A stretch of DNA of 64,000 nucleotides from Petaurus breviceps papuanus (lineage: Eukaryota > Chordata > Mammalia > Diprotodontia > Petauridae), in contig JAMXIF010000045.1 of the NCBI GenBank assembly GCA_028583685.1, positions 10,200,935 through 10,264,934 on the forward strand. Reading direction: 5' to 3'. The notes under the pieces were generated by a model that saw only the letters and a program-made list of their open reading frames with translations, ran no database searches and was not told the origin of the DNA. Made by a program: the position numbers and the translations under genes. Every line of letters begins with the position of its first letter. Within the stretch, counting starts at the first letter, position 1. Shown here in pieces: positions 53,094-63,539 of the stretch.

Positions 53094-53339
53094 TAGGGGT
53101 TCTTAATCTTGGGTCTACAGACCTCTCTACCTCCCAAGAGATCTTTTGATAGATTTCAGGGGGTCTGTGTGCACTTGGATGGAAAATAAACACATCTCCA
53201 GTTCCCCTAACCTCGAATGAAAATCTGCTATTTCCTGCAATTATGAAGGTAAGCAACAAAACATTTTCCCCTCCTGAGGAGTCCATAGGCTTCACCAAAG
53301 GAGGCCATAAGAACACAAACAAAGGCTAAGAACCTCTGA
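53094..53339. mobile_element. hAT-like non-autonomous DNA transposon
   Basis: Imperfect inverted ends 'taggggttcttaa' and 'ctaagaacctctga'. Inside are 'tccagttcccctaacctcga' and 'gaggagtccataggcttcac'. It splits a MIR3. The same family is seen at 9443-9592 and 38393-38562. The library name is not asserted. Confidence 0.65.
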
Positions 53340-53490
53340 CTTAGTCCAACTCCCTCATCTTCCAAATGAGAAAACTGAGACCCAGAAAGAGTAATACAGC
53401 TCTTAAAATAATGAAGGCAAGATTTAAATCCAGGTGCTCTGATTTCAAATCCAGGTCCCCTCCCCTCAACTGTGTCATGCTGCCTTGAAA
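53340..53490 (-). mobile_element. MIR-type fragment
   Basis: 'gtccaactccctcatcttcc', 'aaatgagaaaactgagaccc', 'aagatttaaatccaggtgct'. Confidence 0.8.
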
Positions 53491-53689
53491 TGTATGGTTA
53501 CACCGACCCAAACCCCACCTCTTTCCTGACATTCTGACCACCAGATTGACGCTACAGCCTAAGAATGTTCTTGGAAGGTCATTCAAATTTGAATGGATCA
53601 CACCCAAGGGGTATCATTCAAAGAATAGTATACTGCTTGCAACCATGTTTTTTTGCACATTTTCTCTTAAAACATATGACAGTGTAGTA

Positions 53690-53899
53690 CAGTGGTTCTC
53701 AAATGTTTTGGTCTCAGGATGCCTTTATATGCTTTAATTTTTTGAGGTTCACCCCCAAGACCTTTTGTTTATGTGGGTTACATTCATCAATATCTATCAT
53801 GATAGAATATATTTTTTTACTTTGAAGACCACTGAAAGGGTCTTTGAGGCCATCAGTAAGATGCTTCAGGTTCTACAGCCCACATTTTGAGAACTACTG
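53690..53899 (+). mobile_element. MER5A-type hAT (Charlie) element
   Basis: Terminal inverted repeats CAGTGGTTCTCAAA at the left and TTTTGAGAACTACTG at the right. 'ttttgtttatgtgggttaca' and 'gaagaccactgaaagggtct' match MER5A internal sequence. Flanks gtgtagta (53682-53689) and atttagta (53900-53907) agree at 6 of 8 positions, as expected for an 8-bp hAT duplication. It is shared by placental and marsupial mammals, hence old. Confidence 0.92.
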
Positions 53900-53915
53900 A
53901 TTTAGTATCTGCTTT

Positions 53916-53938
53916 AATAAGAAGAAGAAGAAGAAGAA
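53916..53938. repeat. (GAA)n microsatellite, short
   Basis: About six GAA units. Confidence 0.85.
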
Positions 53939-53974
53939 CTAGGAATAGATTAGTAGTGAAATGATTGTGAAATC

Positions 53975-54250
53975 AAGTTACCAGTGCGTATTAAGGACTT
54001 ACTATGTGCCAGACACTGTGCTAAGTGCTACTGCTGATGTTAATGATAAAGAGGAGGAGGAGGAAAAGGATGAAGAAGATCAGGATGATTGGCAAGGATG
54101 ATAGAGGCACAATGGTTAGAGTCAGAGCCAGCCGCAGATTTGGAGTGGACCCACTTTTGACACATATTGGCTGTAGTATCTGGAAAAATCACTTGACTTT
54201 TGAGTGCCCTCAGAAACTCTCAAGGATTTAAGTTCAAGAATAGGTACTGA
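53975..54250. mobile_element. MIR CORE fragment (minus) and a MIR3-like fragment (plus), flanking a GGA/GAA tract
   Basis: 'ttactatgtgccagacactg' is a reversed CORE. GA-rich 54048-54085 follows, then 'gaggcacaatggttagagtc' starts a sense SINE piece. Confidence 0.65.
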
Positions 54251-54299
54251 TCTGCTAGATTAGAAGGAGTTTCCTTACTGGGATTTTCCTTCACCAGTG

Positions 54300-54480
54300 A
54301 AATTATTCTGGGAATCACTAACATCATTACCAATGTCAGTATCACCATCACAACCAGCTTCACCCTCTCCCTCATTCTCTCCCTCATTTTTATCTAGTAT
54401 CACCATAAACTTCACTATTGCCATCACTATCGGCCATTCCCATCCTCCTCCTCATCATCATTTCAATCACTTAACATACA
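54300..54480. repeat. Imperfect (ATC/CAC/TCC)n-rich tract
   Basis: Irregular CATCAC/TCACCA/CCTCC words over 180 bp; likely a decayed trinucleotide repeat. Confidence 0.65.
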
Positions 54481-54650
54481 TTATCTTTCTTGGACCCATG
54501 ACATCCTTATGAGGAAGGTGGTATTATTATCATAGCTATTTTACCAGAAAGGACAACTTATGCCCCAATAGATGAATGACTTGCTCAGTGCTATGGAACT
54601 AATCTCAGAATAAGGCAGGGTTCAAACCTCTATCTTCTTGATCTACAACA
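54481..54650 (-). mobile_element. MIR-type fragment
   Basis: 'atgaggaaggtggtattatt', 'gaatgacttgctcagtgcta', 'ggcagggttcaaacctctat'. Confidence 0.75.
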
Positions 54651-54879
54651 TGAAGGATCTTAGGAAAGGAAGGGATCTCAGGAGTCACCTACTCTGTTGC
54701 TCATCCAAATGTCTAATGCTGACTATGACACCTTTGGGTGTCAACCACAGGGAGATAGATTGGGGCTTGGCAGACAAAGACATTTCCTACCCATTCGAAC
54801 TATTTGATGGCAACTGGCATGGGCTGCTTCATGCTTCCATCACAATAACTTCTTAAGGCTTTACACTCATTTTCTTATT

Positions 54880-55240
54880 TTCATTGATAAATATAGCTTC
54901 ATAACAACAGCCAGACCCCCTGGGCCATGCGCTTCAGCAGGGATTGTTGGTCTTCTGATGTCACTCAGCCTGTAGCCTCCTACTTTACAAACCCCCCTGC
55001 AGTGCGCCATAATTGGCCGGAAATGCATGGTGTCCTCTGTCTTGTTACTTAATTAAAATTCAGCCAAGCTAAAGTGAGTCACAATTAAGAGGTGTTTTCC
55101 CTTCTCTCTTTCCACTGTCAGTGAAGAACCTCTGATCATGCAGGCTCATCACTGTACCTTGAAACTGCCTGACAGATGGACAGACAGAACAGACGTCATT
55201 GTAGCCATGCTGGGGGACAGCTGAGAAAGTGCCAAAAAGC
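54880..55240. promoter_or_regulatory. Candidate conserved non-coding element
   Basis: A repeat-free block with 'cgccataattggccggaaat' (55005-55025), TTAATTAA-type core near 55048-55056, an AP-1-like TGAGTCA (55075-55081) followed by 'caattaagaggtgttttccc', and 'gaacctctgatcatgcaggc'. Its density of homeodomain-like words and lack of decay resemble developmental enhancers. Inference only. Confidence 0.45.
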
Positions 55241-55294
55241 TTCAGGAAACTGGATGGATATACCTGCAATAAGGAGAAATCTTTCCCTCAAAAA

Positions 55295-55582
55295 AATTCA
55301 GCATGGTGTCATGGAGGGAACAATGATGTGGGAATATAGCGACCTTGGTTTTAGCCCTAGTTCAACTCCAAGTTCACGATGTGACTTTGAACTAGTTACT
55401 TCCCTTCTCTGTGATTATTTTTCAGAGAGAGAGATGGTTCCCACATTTGTAGCCAGTGCTTTTCTTTTTGAAAACATAATCAATTTCTACTTTTCTGCAT
55501 CTCAGTTTGCCCTTCTGAAAGATGATAAGGTTGGATTACATGACCTCTAATGTCCCTTCTGGATCTAGATCTTTAATAATAT
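55295..55582 (+). mobile_element. MIR3-type SINE, interrupted
   Basis: 'agcatggtgtcatggaggga' and 'agccctagttcaactccaag' in the left part. About 70-80 bp of other sequence (about 55420-55495) follows. Then 'catctcagtttgcccttctg' and 'tacatgacctctaatgtccc'. The 124-codon ORF spanning this is not a gene. Confidence 0.75.
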
Positions 55583-55689
55583 GCTTGCAGGCAAGTCTAG
55601 GAACCTCTTTGTGACTCAGTACCCTCCTTTGTAAAATTTGAGGGAAGGCTAAGGTTAAAATTAGTGTGCTTGAAATCAACAGCGAGAAC

Positions 55690-55930
55690 GAAGTTGGCAT
55701 AGCTCCTTATCTGCTCCTCCAAAGCCCATCTGAATCAACTGAATTTTCTCTCTCCTACAAAAACTGATTGTCTTTGCCATGTACCCTTCCCCTTCCCTGG
55801 ACCCACAGCTGCAAAGGATTTCTATCTCCTCACACACCTCCTAACACTTCAACTAGAAGGTTGTCTTGACATTTCCTTTGACCTCATCTCTCCCTTCTTT
55901 GTAACCATTGCATCATATATTCCATGCTTC
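55690..55930 (+). mobile_element. L2 LINE fragment
   Basis: 'tctcctcacacacctcctaa' and 'tgacatttcctttgacctca' suggest diverged L2 3' sequence. Confidence 0.5.
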
Positions 55931-56092
55931 AAGGAACATTAGAGGACATTTAATCCACCCCTCTTCTTTAACTCCTTTAATAAAGAGTCCCTTATTATTC
56001 ATGCCTTATTTTCCTCATTTCCTAGATGAAGAAAATGAGGCATGAGTCATAAGGGACTCAGTAGGTTCCTGGATCAAGAACTAGACTGGACT
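55931..56092 (-). mobile_element. MIR3-type fragment
   Basis: 'attagaggacatttaatcca' then 'tcatttcctagatgaagaaa' and 'atgaggcatgagtcataag'. Confidence 0.65.
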
Positions 56093-56314
56093 TTGTTGGT
56101 GTTGAGCCATTCTGAGCCATGTCTGACTCTTCATAACCACATTTGAGGTTTTCTTGCCAAAGATACTGGAGTGGTTTATCGTTTTCATTTCTATCAGATG
56201 AAGGCCAACAAAGGTTAAATGACTTGCCCAGGGTCACACAGCTAGCGAGTGTATGAGTCCAGATTTGAACTCAGGTCTGGCATTCTATCCACTGAGCCAC
56301 CTAGTTGTCTCCTA
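56093..56314 (-). mobile_element. Marsupial tRNA-derived SINE (MAR1-like)
   Basis: 'ttgttggtgttgagccattc', 'ttcttgccaaagatactgga', 'aaatgacttgcccagggtca', 'atttgaactcaggtctggca', 'actgagccacctagttgtct', a nearly complete reverse copy. Confidence 0.93.
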
Positions 56315-56965
56315 GAAGGGACCTTAGAAGATAGGCCTTTGGAATACATCTATTCCAAATACATCTGAAATACATCTATTCCAGCCCTCTCAGTTTACAA
56401 ATGTGGTAATCCATTGACATTACAGGATCTGCCCAACGTCCTATAGGTATCTATTGGAAGAGCTGTTATGAACTCCAGGTTTACGCATATAGGCTCAGTG
56501 GTATTTCCACTCCATCATACCCGTTATTTATCCGTCACCCATGTGATACTAGCAGTTCCTTGGGAGTAGAACAGTACCTATGTCACAGCTAACTTTTATC
56601 TCCAAACTAAACACAGGGGCTCAACAAATATTCTTTGAGTTGAATTTAAATTATTTTCTAGTTTAAATTCTAGGCTCCTCCCAGCTACAGAGTCATAAGT
56701 TTCATGCAAATGACAAATCTGGAGTGAGAAGGGACTTCAGAGGCAATTTTAGTTCAAGATCTTCATTTATATAGGAGGGAACTAAGGTCCAGGAAGGAAC
56801 ACAGGAGCATAGTTTAGATATAGAAGGTACACTACAGTCAATACTCTTATTTGTGGAGGAGTAAATGATTTCAAAGAGGTGAAATGACCTACCCCATGTC
56901 ACACAGAACCAGATTCCTTGAACTGGGAGATCCAGGGCCAATCTAGTGCTCTGTCAATGATACCA
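56315..56965 (-). mobile_element. MIR3 fragments and an L2-type tail
   Basis: 56315-56525 has 'aagggaccttagaagatagg', with the phrase 'aatacatctattcca' duplicated nearby. 56580-56645 resembles an L2 tail. 56690-56960 has 'gagtgagaagggacttcaga' and 'ggtgaaatgacctaccccat'. Confidence 0.68.
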
Positions 56966-57199
56966 CACAACCACTGAGGCCCGAAGGCTCACTTAGGAGA
57001 ATTAATGAATGCAGCCCCAGTTTTGGAACTCAAGGAGAAAATAAATGAATAACAGAAGAACAAAAAGTAATTTAAAATCAGAATGTTACCCAGAGAGTTG
57101 GGAGCCTTTGAAGGCTCTGGTTCTGACGCCATCCTCTCCACAGCATTCTTCTGGAGTTGAATTCTAAGCACCCTGGTGCTGAGCGAAGAATGAAGACTT
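56966..57199. other. No gene seen; borders a candidate conserved block
   Basis: No repeat recognised. The 60-codon minus ORF is unsupported. Confidence 0.4.
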
Positions 57200-57645
57200 A
57201 TAAAGATTATTATCCCGAGCTAGTCTTTTTTTTTGTCTTCGTAATTTTAATGCTAAGTGAGGGCTGAATCCCGACTCCTTCTTCCTCTCGCACTTCCAGC
57301 GTAATTATCTCTCCAATTAAAGAGCTATGGGGGGACCACTGGAATGGCAGTTGTGCTGAATGATGGCTAATCACAATGATAGTGAATCTGGGCTGGCTTT
57401 GATCTCTTATCGCATGTGGAACAGAGCTCCTTCTCTGAAAGGGCCGCTCCTCCCCAGCATCTCTGTGTCTAATCAGACGTGTCACACCTCTACTGAGGTA
57501 AATTGTGCTTATTTGAGAAGGGAAATTAAATTAAGTCTGTTCAGGAATTAATTATTAGTGTCTAGGCTTAATCTATCATATCATCCCATTGTGCTGCAAT
57601 AGGACCAAAATCCACTGACCCAGTTAAAACAAAACCAAACAAGGA
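57200..57645. promoter_or_regulatory. Best candidate conserved non-coding element
   Basis: About 445 bp with no repeat signature, surrounded by repeats. It holds several homeodomain-type cores: TAATTA (57302-57307), AATTAA (57315-57320), 'atggctaatcacaatgatag' near 57362, 'gaaattaaattaagtctg' near 57520 and 'aattaattattagtgtctag' near 57547. It also has 'gatctcttatcgcatgtgga' (57400-57419) and GC-richer stretches between them. The texture matches deeply conserved enhancers. Conservation is not demonstrated here. Confidence 0.55.
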
Positions 57646-57674
57646 GAGATAAGCCGGGAGAGGAAGCCAGATGC

Positions 57675-57990
57675 AAAAAAAAAAAAAAAAATCTTGCCAT
57701 CTCTCAAAGTTCTAAAGCACTTTTAAGTAGTTTTCTATCATCATCATCGAGATGTACAGAGAGCCTTAAGGATTGAATAGCATTATTATCTCATTATTAT
57801 TTCGATTCAATCCAATCCTCTCAACAACCCCATGAGAAAAGTACTACAGATGTTAATATTTCTTCTCATTTTACAAATGGGGAAACTGAGGCTGAGGTGA
57901 CCTGCCCAGAGACACACATAGTAAACCCCAGAGGCATGATGGGACCTAAGTCTGGCTAACTCTATGTCCAGAGCTCTAAATCATATACTA
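57675..57990 (-). mobile_element. A-run and MIR-type SINE
   Basis: An A-run at 57675-57690 is followed by reversed MIR: 'caatcctctcaacaacccca', 'cattttacaaatggggaaac', 'tctatgtccagagctctaaa'. Confidence 0.83.
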
Positions 57991-58079
57991 CCCTGCTTCA
58001 TATATTCTTCAGCATTATCTGATTTGATTCTCACACCATGCTGGGGAGATGGATGGTTCTTTCATGGTGGTGGCTGTGG

Positions 58080-58198
58080 TTTCAGCTACACCTCTGAGAA
58101 CCCCTGGCTTCTTTCAAGCCTCAGCTCATATGCCCCCAATTGCAGGAGCCCTTTCCTTATTCTCCTAGATGCTTGAGCTGCTGTGTCCTACAACACTA
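58080..58198 (+). mobile_element. L2 LINE fragment
   Basis: 'tttcaagcctcagctcatat' and 'gcaggagccctttccttatt' are L2 ORF-end phrases. Confidence 0.72.
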
Positions 58199-58412
58199 CA
58201 TTCTATCAGGAAGCTAGATGGCATTGTGAATAGATTTATAGACTTCAAGTTGGGCAAACATGAGTTAAAATCCTCAGGCACTCACTAATTGGTGTATGAG
58301 CCTGGAAAACTGACCAAACTTTAACCTCAGTTTCCTTATCTGCAAAATTAGGAGTTTGGACTTAATGGTTTTAAGGATGCTTCCAAGTCTAATTCTATGA
58401 ACCTCTGTGGAA
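58199..58412 (+). mobile_element. MIR3-type SINE
   Basis: 'gaagctagatggcattgtga', 'gcaaacatgagttaaaatcc', 'cctcagtttccttatctgca', 'cttccaagtctaattctatg'. Confidence 0.8.
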
Positions 58413-58424
58413 TGTACAGGTTTG

Positions 58425-58545
58425 TAGGTGAGCTGTGCATATTAGAATATAAGATCCTGAAGGTAAGGGGCTATTTTTGCTTGGTCTCAGTATTCCCTGT
58501 TCTTAGCACAGTGCCCAGAATAAAGTTTTCTTTTAATAAATTACT
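58425..58545 (+). mobile_element. L2 LINE 3' end
   Basis: 'agaatataagatcctgaagg', 'tcttagcacagtgcccagaa', then a TAATAAA-like end. Confidence 0.78.
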
Positions 58546-58792
58546 TAGGGCAGCTAGTGGATAGAGTGCCAGGCCTGGAGTCAGGAAGATTGCTCTTCCT
58601 GAGTTCAAATGTGGCCTCAGACACTTATTAGCTGTGTGACCCTGGGCAAGTAATTGAACCCTTTTTGCTTCAGTTTCATCATATGTAAAATGAGCTGGAG
58701 AAGGAAATGGCAAACTACTCCAGTATCTCTGCCAAGAAAACCCCAAATGGGGTCATGGAGAGACAGAAATGATTGACAAACAACAATAAATA
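58546..58792 (+). mobile_element. Marsupial tRNA-derived SINE (MAR1-like)
   Basis: 'ggcctggagtcaggaagatt', 'gctgtgtgaccctgggcaag', 'aatgagctggagaaggaaat', 'accccaaatggggtcatgga', ending 'acaaacaacaataa'. Confidence 0.94.
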
Positions 58793-59795
58793 GTTATTGC
58801 CTTTGACTGATTGAAGGCTATAGCAATAGAATGCCAGTTTTGGCAGGGTCTACCATGGCAGAAAAGGCTGGGCTGTAGATGTACCTAGAATTAGACTCTG
58901 TCTGCTTTCCAAGGTACATCCTGGCTACATTTGAAGAACCTCACCAACAGTCGATTCAACACTGTGATAGATTTGCTGGTTATGGTAAGCCATGAAACCA
59001 ATTAAATGTTAAGAGGCCTTCAATCTTTTGAGCCTCCTTGACTCTCTTTTGAGGCAGTAACATGCTAGTGAAAAAGGAGGACAGAGGGGTGTAAGAATCA
59101 TAGAATTTTTAGATCATATGTAAACATAAGTGCAACCATGCCCTAAAACAGGGACCCATTGACCACTGACCAAGAAATAGACATGCTTCTGGAGAAATTT
59201 GAATCCTACCAACCTTGATATTTTTGTTAGAAAGGAAACTAGAAGACAAAAGGAAGTTATAGATCATTGAAAGTACAGTTCACAGGTTCTCCTTGGAGAT
59301 GCAAAGAAAGGGTTCAGTGAAGATGGTTTTGGGATGCATCTAAAGGCAACAAGAAACAACATTTTATGGGATATTTGGTCATCCCACAACATCATGTTTC
59401 ATGATAAGCATTATGAAAAGACATCCGTATATGTGACTATGCAGAGAATTAAGAGATCAAGAAATTTCATTAAGAATTCATGAATAATGTCCCACCCCAC
59501 CTTTGTTAAATAAACATATACTTAAAAAGAATGGGGAAGAAGTGTTGTGAAACATGGTTTATGGAGAAAAAAACCAAATAAGTCAAAGGTCACTATTTTG
59601 TATGAAACTCCACATGTGTTGATGATATGTGCATTCTTTTAGCACAGTTGGGAGGCAACTAGAGAGAATGAGCTGGTGGGGCAATGAGATATGAATAACA
59701 CTACATATACTAAAATGAAGTTTGGTTTTTCCACAGGTAAGAAACTATTGGTTATCATTGTTAGAGCTGTCTTCAAATCATGTCTGTGTGCATTT
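58793..59795. other. Repeat-poor interval of about 1 kb, no gene seen
   Basis: No family match that I can support. 59345-59520 is AT-rich. The 121-codon minus ORF at 59639-60004 extends into a MIR and shows no recognisable domain. Confidence 0.45.
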
Positions 59796-59910
59796 AGACC
59801 ACCTCTGTGTGTCTTAAAGGTCACATAGATGGTGAACAGCAGAACTTGATTTGAAACCCAGGTTGTTTGGCTTCCAATCCAGTGGTCTTCACATTCCACA
59901 ATCCATGCTA
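59796..59910 (-). mobile_element. MIR-type fragment
   Basis: 'gtcacatagatggtgaacag', 'cttgatttgaaacccaggtt', 'ccaatccagtggtcttcaca'. Confidence 0.72.
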
Positions 59911-60355
59911 AAGAATTGGTTGGATTTTCTGGGGCATAGATAGATGAATAACTCATGGAATGCATGAGAAAATAAGGCTGAGTGAGGTATAAAGGAGGTT
60001 TCAAATTTGAAACGTCATGTTTCTGTGCCTTCTCTAAGAGATGAAAAATCCTGGGTGATTTTCATTATTTATAGAACAATGGGAAGGAAACCTTCTGAGG
60101 AGATTGTATTGTGATGTGTAGGGGATCTAGTGAAACAGGAAAGGATTGTGAGCCAAAGGTAAAGTTTCAAAGAGAGGATGATTGACAAGGAATAGACTTC
60201 TTGAGGAGAAGAACAAGGGTCCTGGACTAAATGGAGATTAAACTGCTGAAGCAAGAGAAAACTAAGTTGTCCAAATAGGAGGATAATGAAAGAATTGTCA
60301 CCAACAAGTGTATCTAATCATAGGCCAGAATAAAACAACAGAAGACAATTGGATT
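59911..60355. other. No gene seen
   Basis: Unassigned sequence, A-rich in the second half. Confidence 0.45.
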
Positions 60356-60555
60356 TTTGTATTAAAAAAGATTGGACCAGAATCTCAGCACTGATACTCA
60401 TAACAGTATGTATCTAAGCAAGTAGCTTCCTTTAGCACAACCTCAATTTTTCCATCTGTGATATAGGTTTAATAATCCTATCACTACCTTCTTTACAGAG
60501 TTGTTATGAAAAAAAAGTGTTTTGAAAATCTTAACATGCTGTAAGAATGTGTGTC
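60356..60555 (+). mobile_element. MIR-type SINE
   Basis: 'accagaatctcagcactgat', 'caatttttccatctgtgata', 'gagttgttatgaaaaaaaag' in sense order. Confidence 0.75.
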
Positions 60556-60724
60556 ATGTTGATAATGGTGGTGATTGTGACAGAGGATGGTGAGAATCAT
60601 GGTAGAAAGGAAATGATGGTAAGGAAAGCATTCACTTATTCCTATATTGTGTCCTGTGACAATGGGATTTATTTGGATAGAGGAGATGGGAGTGGCAAAA
60701 TAAGTGCCCACTGTGTTAACTGTT

Positions 60725-61158
60725 TTATTCTCATCATTCACCTTCATTTTCTGCATTCTAGGCAGAAATTTCCATCTCCTTCACATCCCCTATTCTTATC
60801 CTGCCTTCTCCCAGAGTGGGATCCAACTGCATCCATCTCCATTTGTTAAAATTTTTCCCATAGTCCAAGATCAATTCAGGAGCCACTTGCTTCATGAAGC
60901 TTTCCATGATTTTCTTACCAGGGAAGAGTTGTCTGTCTCTCTCTACATTGTTTTAGCCCTTTCCCTAATCCTTTTTTTCCCCACTTATTTCACTTTTCCC
61001 CATTTTATAGTTATTTGCATATTGGTCAACCATCTCCCATTAGACCACAATCTTAGGAGGACTGTGTGCTTCCTATCTATTTTTGCATTCCCACCACCCA
61101 GCACAGTGCCTTTCACATAATAAGTGTTTAATATATATTTATTGAATTTGATTGACTA
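60725..61158 (+). mobile_element. L2 LINE 3' end
   Basis: 'gaagctttccatgattttct', 'tagaccacaatcttaggagg', 'ccaccacccagcacagtgcc' and 'aataagtgtttaatatatat' mark the ORF end and 3' UTR. The 138-codon ORF here is not a host gene. Confidence 0.85.
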
Positions 61159-62110
61159 TTTTGGGAAATCTTAGGACTAGAGTTTAAAATCTAGAACTGC
61201 TACTTATTTTTGTGATCATGAACAAGACACCTGTTATTATTGGGCTACATTTTCCCTATGTTTAAAATTAAAAGTTTGAAAACTGTAAAAAGAACAAATT
61301 AAAAATCCCGAATTCAAAAATAAATTAGAAATCCTAAAAATCAGTGGAGAGATTAATAAAATTGAAAGTAAAAACTCTAATAAATAAAACTCAGAGCTGG
61401 TTTTGTGAAAAAGAAATAGACAAAGCATTAATCTGATTATTTTCCTAAAGAAGAAAACCAAATTGCAAGTATCAAAAATGAAGAGTAAATGTACCACCAG
61501 TGAGGATGAAATTAAAGCCATTATTAGGAGTTGTTTTGTCCAATTATATAACAATAAATGTAATAGTCTAATTGAAATGAATGAATATGGGGAGGGAGGT
61601 TTAGAAAAAAAAACAACATGGCAAGAACTATATGAACTGATGCAAAGTAAAGTAAGCAAAACCAGGAGATTGTTGTATACAGTAACAGCAATAGTGTGAA
61701 TGTGAAAAACTGTGAATGACTTAGTTACTATGATCAATAGAATAATCCAAAACAATTCTGAAGGATTTATGATGGAAAAAGCCGTCCACCTCCAGAGAAA
61801 GATTTCGTGGAGTCTGAATACAAAACAAAGCATGATTTTTTCAACTTTATTTTTCTTGCTATTTTTCTGTAACATGACTAATATGGGAATATATTTTTCA
61901 CGATTTCACATATATAATTTTGTCACATTTGTTGCTTTCACAATGGTGGGGGAGGGTGAGAGGGAAGGAAAGAATCTGGAACTCAATTTAAAAAATAAAT
62001 GTTAAAAATAAAGAAATAATAATTTTAAAAGCTACATTAAATAAAATGTGGAGATTGAACAAGATGATTTCTCAGGCCCCTACCACCTCTAAATCTATGA
62101 TCTGACAAAG
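61159..62110 (+). mobile_element. MIR3-type SINE split by an L1
   Basis: The left part ends 'ctacattttccctatgttta' near 61264. The right part resumes near 62042 with 'aaatgtggagattgaacaag' and 'atgatttctcaggcccctac', the MIR3 tail. Confidence 0.78.
61265..62036 (+). mobile_element. L1 LINE with most of ORF2 missing
   Basis: 61265-61605 is the ORF2 segment before the reverse transcriptase domain ('actcagagctggttttgtga', 'gtaccaccagtgaggatgaa'). At about 61605 it jumps to the ORF2 C-terminus ('ggcaagaactatatgaactg') and continues to the 3' UTR and A-rich tail. The 212-codon minus ORF is simply the antisense of this LINE. Confidence 0.85.
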
Positions 62111-62149
62111 TTAAAATAACCTTGAATACAAATTCCAGTGACCTCTGAT

Positions 62150-62660
62150 TCTTAGTTAGAAATCTCTACCTGGAGTATTGTGTTCTCTGTTCTGGGTATC
62201 AAAGTTTAAGGACATGTTAAGTCAAAAATCAGATACAGGAGAACAATTAAAATGCCAAGGTCCTTTATTCCATGCCATTAGAATCTTTTGGAAGGATTTG
62301 GAATGTTTAGTCTGAAAAAGAGAATCTAAGTGGTTTAAGGCATTGGGGACTAATGTTTTAAAATATTTGAAAGGCTGTCACCTGGACGAGGAATCAGACA
62401 TTCTCTTTAGCACAAAGGACACATCCAGGAGCAATGGGTACAAGGTGCAAAAAAAGAAAAGAAAAGAAAGAAAACTGAGACTTGATAGAAGGAAGAGTAA
62501 CTACCTTATAATTAATATCCACAGCAGCATAGGCATCATTGGGAGTTGGTGGAGTCCCCTGTCAATGATGTTCAAACAAAGATTAGAGACCACTCCTCAG
62601 AGGTATTGTAAAGGGCATCCATTGCCAGATATAGACAACGTGGCTACTCAGATCCCATCC
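62150..62660 (+). mobile_element. CR1/L3-type LINE 3' end
   Basis: 'cctggagtattgtgttctct', 'ggaatgtttagtctgaaaaa', 'gaaaggctgtcacctggacg', 'acacatccaggagcaatggg' in order. The 119-codon ORF is a remnant read in a broken frame. Confidence 0.85.
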
Positions 62661-62966
62661 AAATTTTGGGTTCTTGATTCTGAATTTGTGAATAACTCTT
62701 AGCTACTTTTCGAGATCAATTACAAGGGTTGAATACTCTACCTTTTCTTGATGAGAAACTATTTTGAATTTGCCTAAAGGTTAAAGGTTCCTCTGAAGGA
62801 GGGGGAGTGATAAACTTGGGTTGGATGATAGTCAAAGGGATTCTCTCAGAAGCTACAGTAGAAGCAAGAAACTATATTACGGATCATAAAGATAGGTCTT
62901 AGAGATGAACTCTACTACTCATAACCATCTGATTGGGGAACCCGATCCTGAGGGAGCCCTAGAGTC
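62661..62966. other. No gene seen
   Basis: Unassigned repeat-poor sequence before the LTR. Confidence 0.45.
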
Positions 62967-63503
62967 TGTAGCAGCAAGCACCCCAAGCGTCCTCAAGGTT
63001 TGCTGCCAACACAGGTTCTTGGATCTGCTTTGATAAAGGAAAGCAACTCAAAATGGGTTAACAAGCCACTTTAATTAGTCAAACATGTATCGTTTACCTA
63101 GTTCAGGGGAAAAAGGTCAGCACCCCGAACTTCAAAGTATACAGACAGTATTATCAAGACAGAAACAGATCAAGTAGACAGCTTTCCAAACTGTCCAACC
63201 ATTACATCCATACCAAATCAACATCTGGGTTTCCACATCTGGGTTTTTCAAAGCCGGCGGGCTCTGGACAACAGCTTCCCAGAATCCAGATCAAATCACA
63301 GAACACTTGTCAAAGTGAGCCCCAAAACAAAGCTACACATCAGGGCTTATATAGCCTTCTCCTGGCTTAGAGAATGTAACAACCTTATTGACTCACTGGC
63401 CAATCAAGAAGTATCTACTGAAAAACAAGCCTCCCACCCCAGGCTCCTGGTGCACTTTAGCCTAGGGGCAGGGAAGATCTTCAAAATTTACATTCCCATT
63501 ACA
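62967..63503 (-). mobile_element. Solo LTR, family A copy 3 (endogenous retrovirus fossil)
   Basis: A 537-bp LTR with TG...CA ends and an exact 5-bp target duplication gagtc at 62962-62966 and 63504-63508. It has the same orientation as copy 2 and opposite to copy 1, and is very similar to both. The TATA region reads 'gcttatatagcc' on the plus strand near 63347. The overlapping 78-codon ORF is LTR sequence. No internal region adjoins it. Confidence 0.95.
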
Positions 63504-63539
63504 GAGTCTCAACTGAGGAAGTCCAAAAAAAATCTCTTT

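Noticed and set aside
61237-61875. 212-codon open frame on the minus strand
   Set aside because: It is the antisense of an L1 fragment, biased to Phe/Leu/Ser by the A-rich sense strand.
43262-63503. Copies A2 and A3 as the two LTRs of one provirus
   Set aside because: Their target duplications differ (atggt/atggc versus gagtc), each copy has its own pair, and the 19 kb between them is ordinary repeat-rich host DNA.
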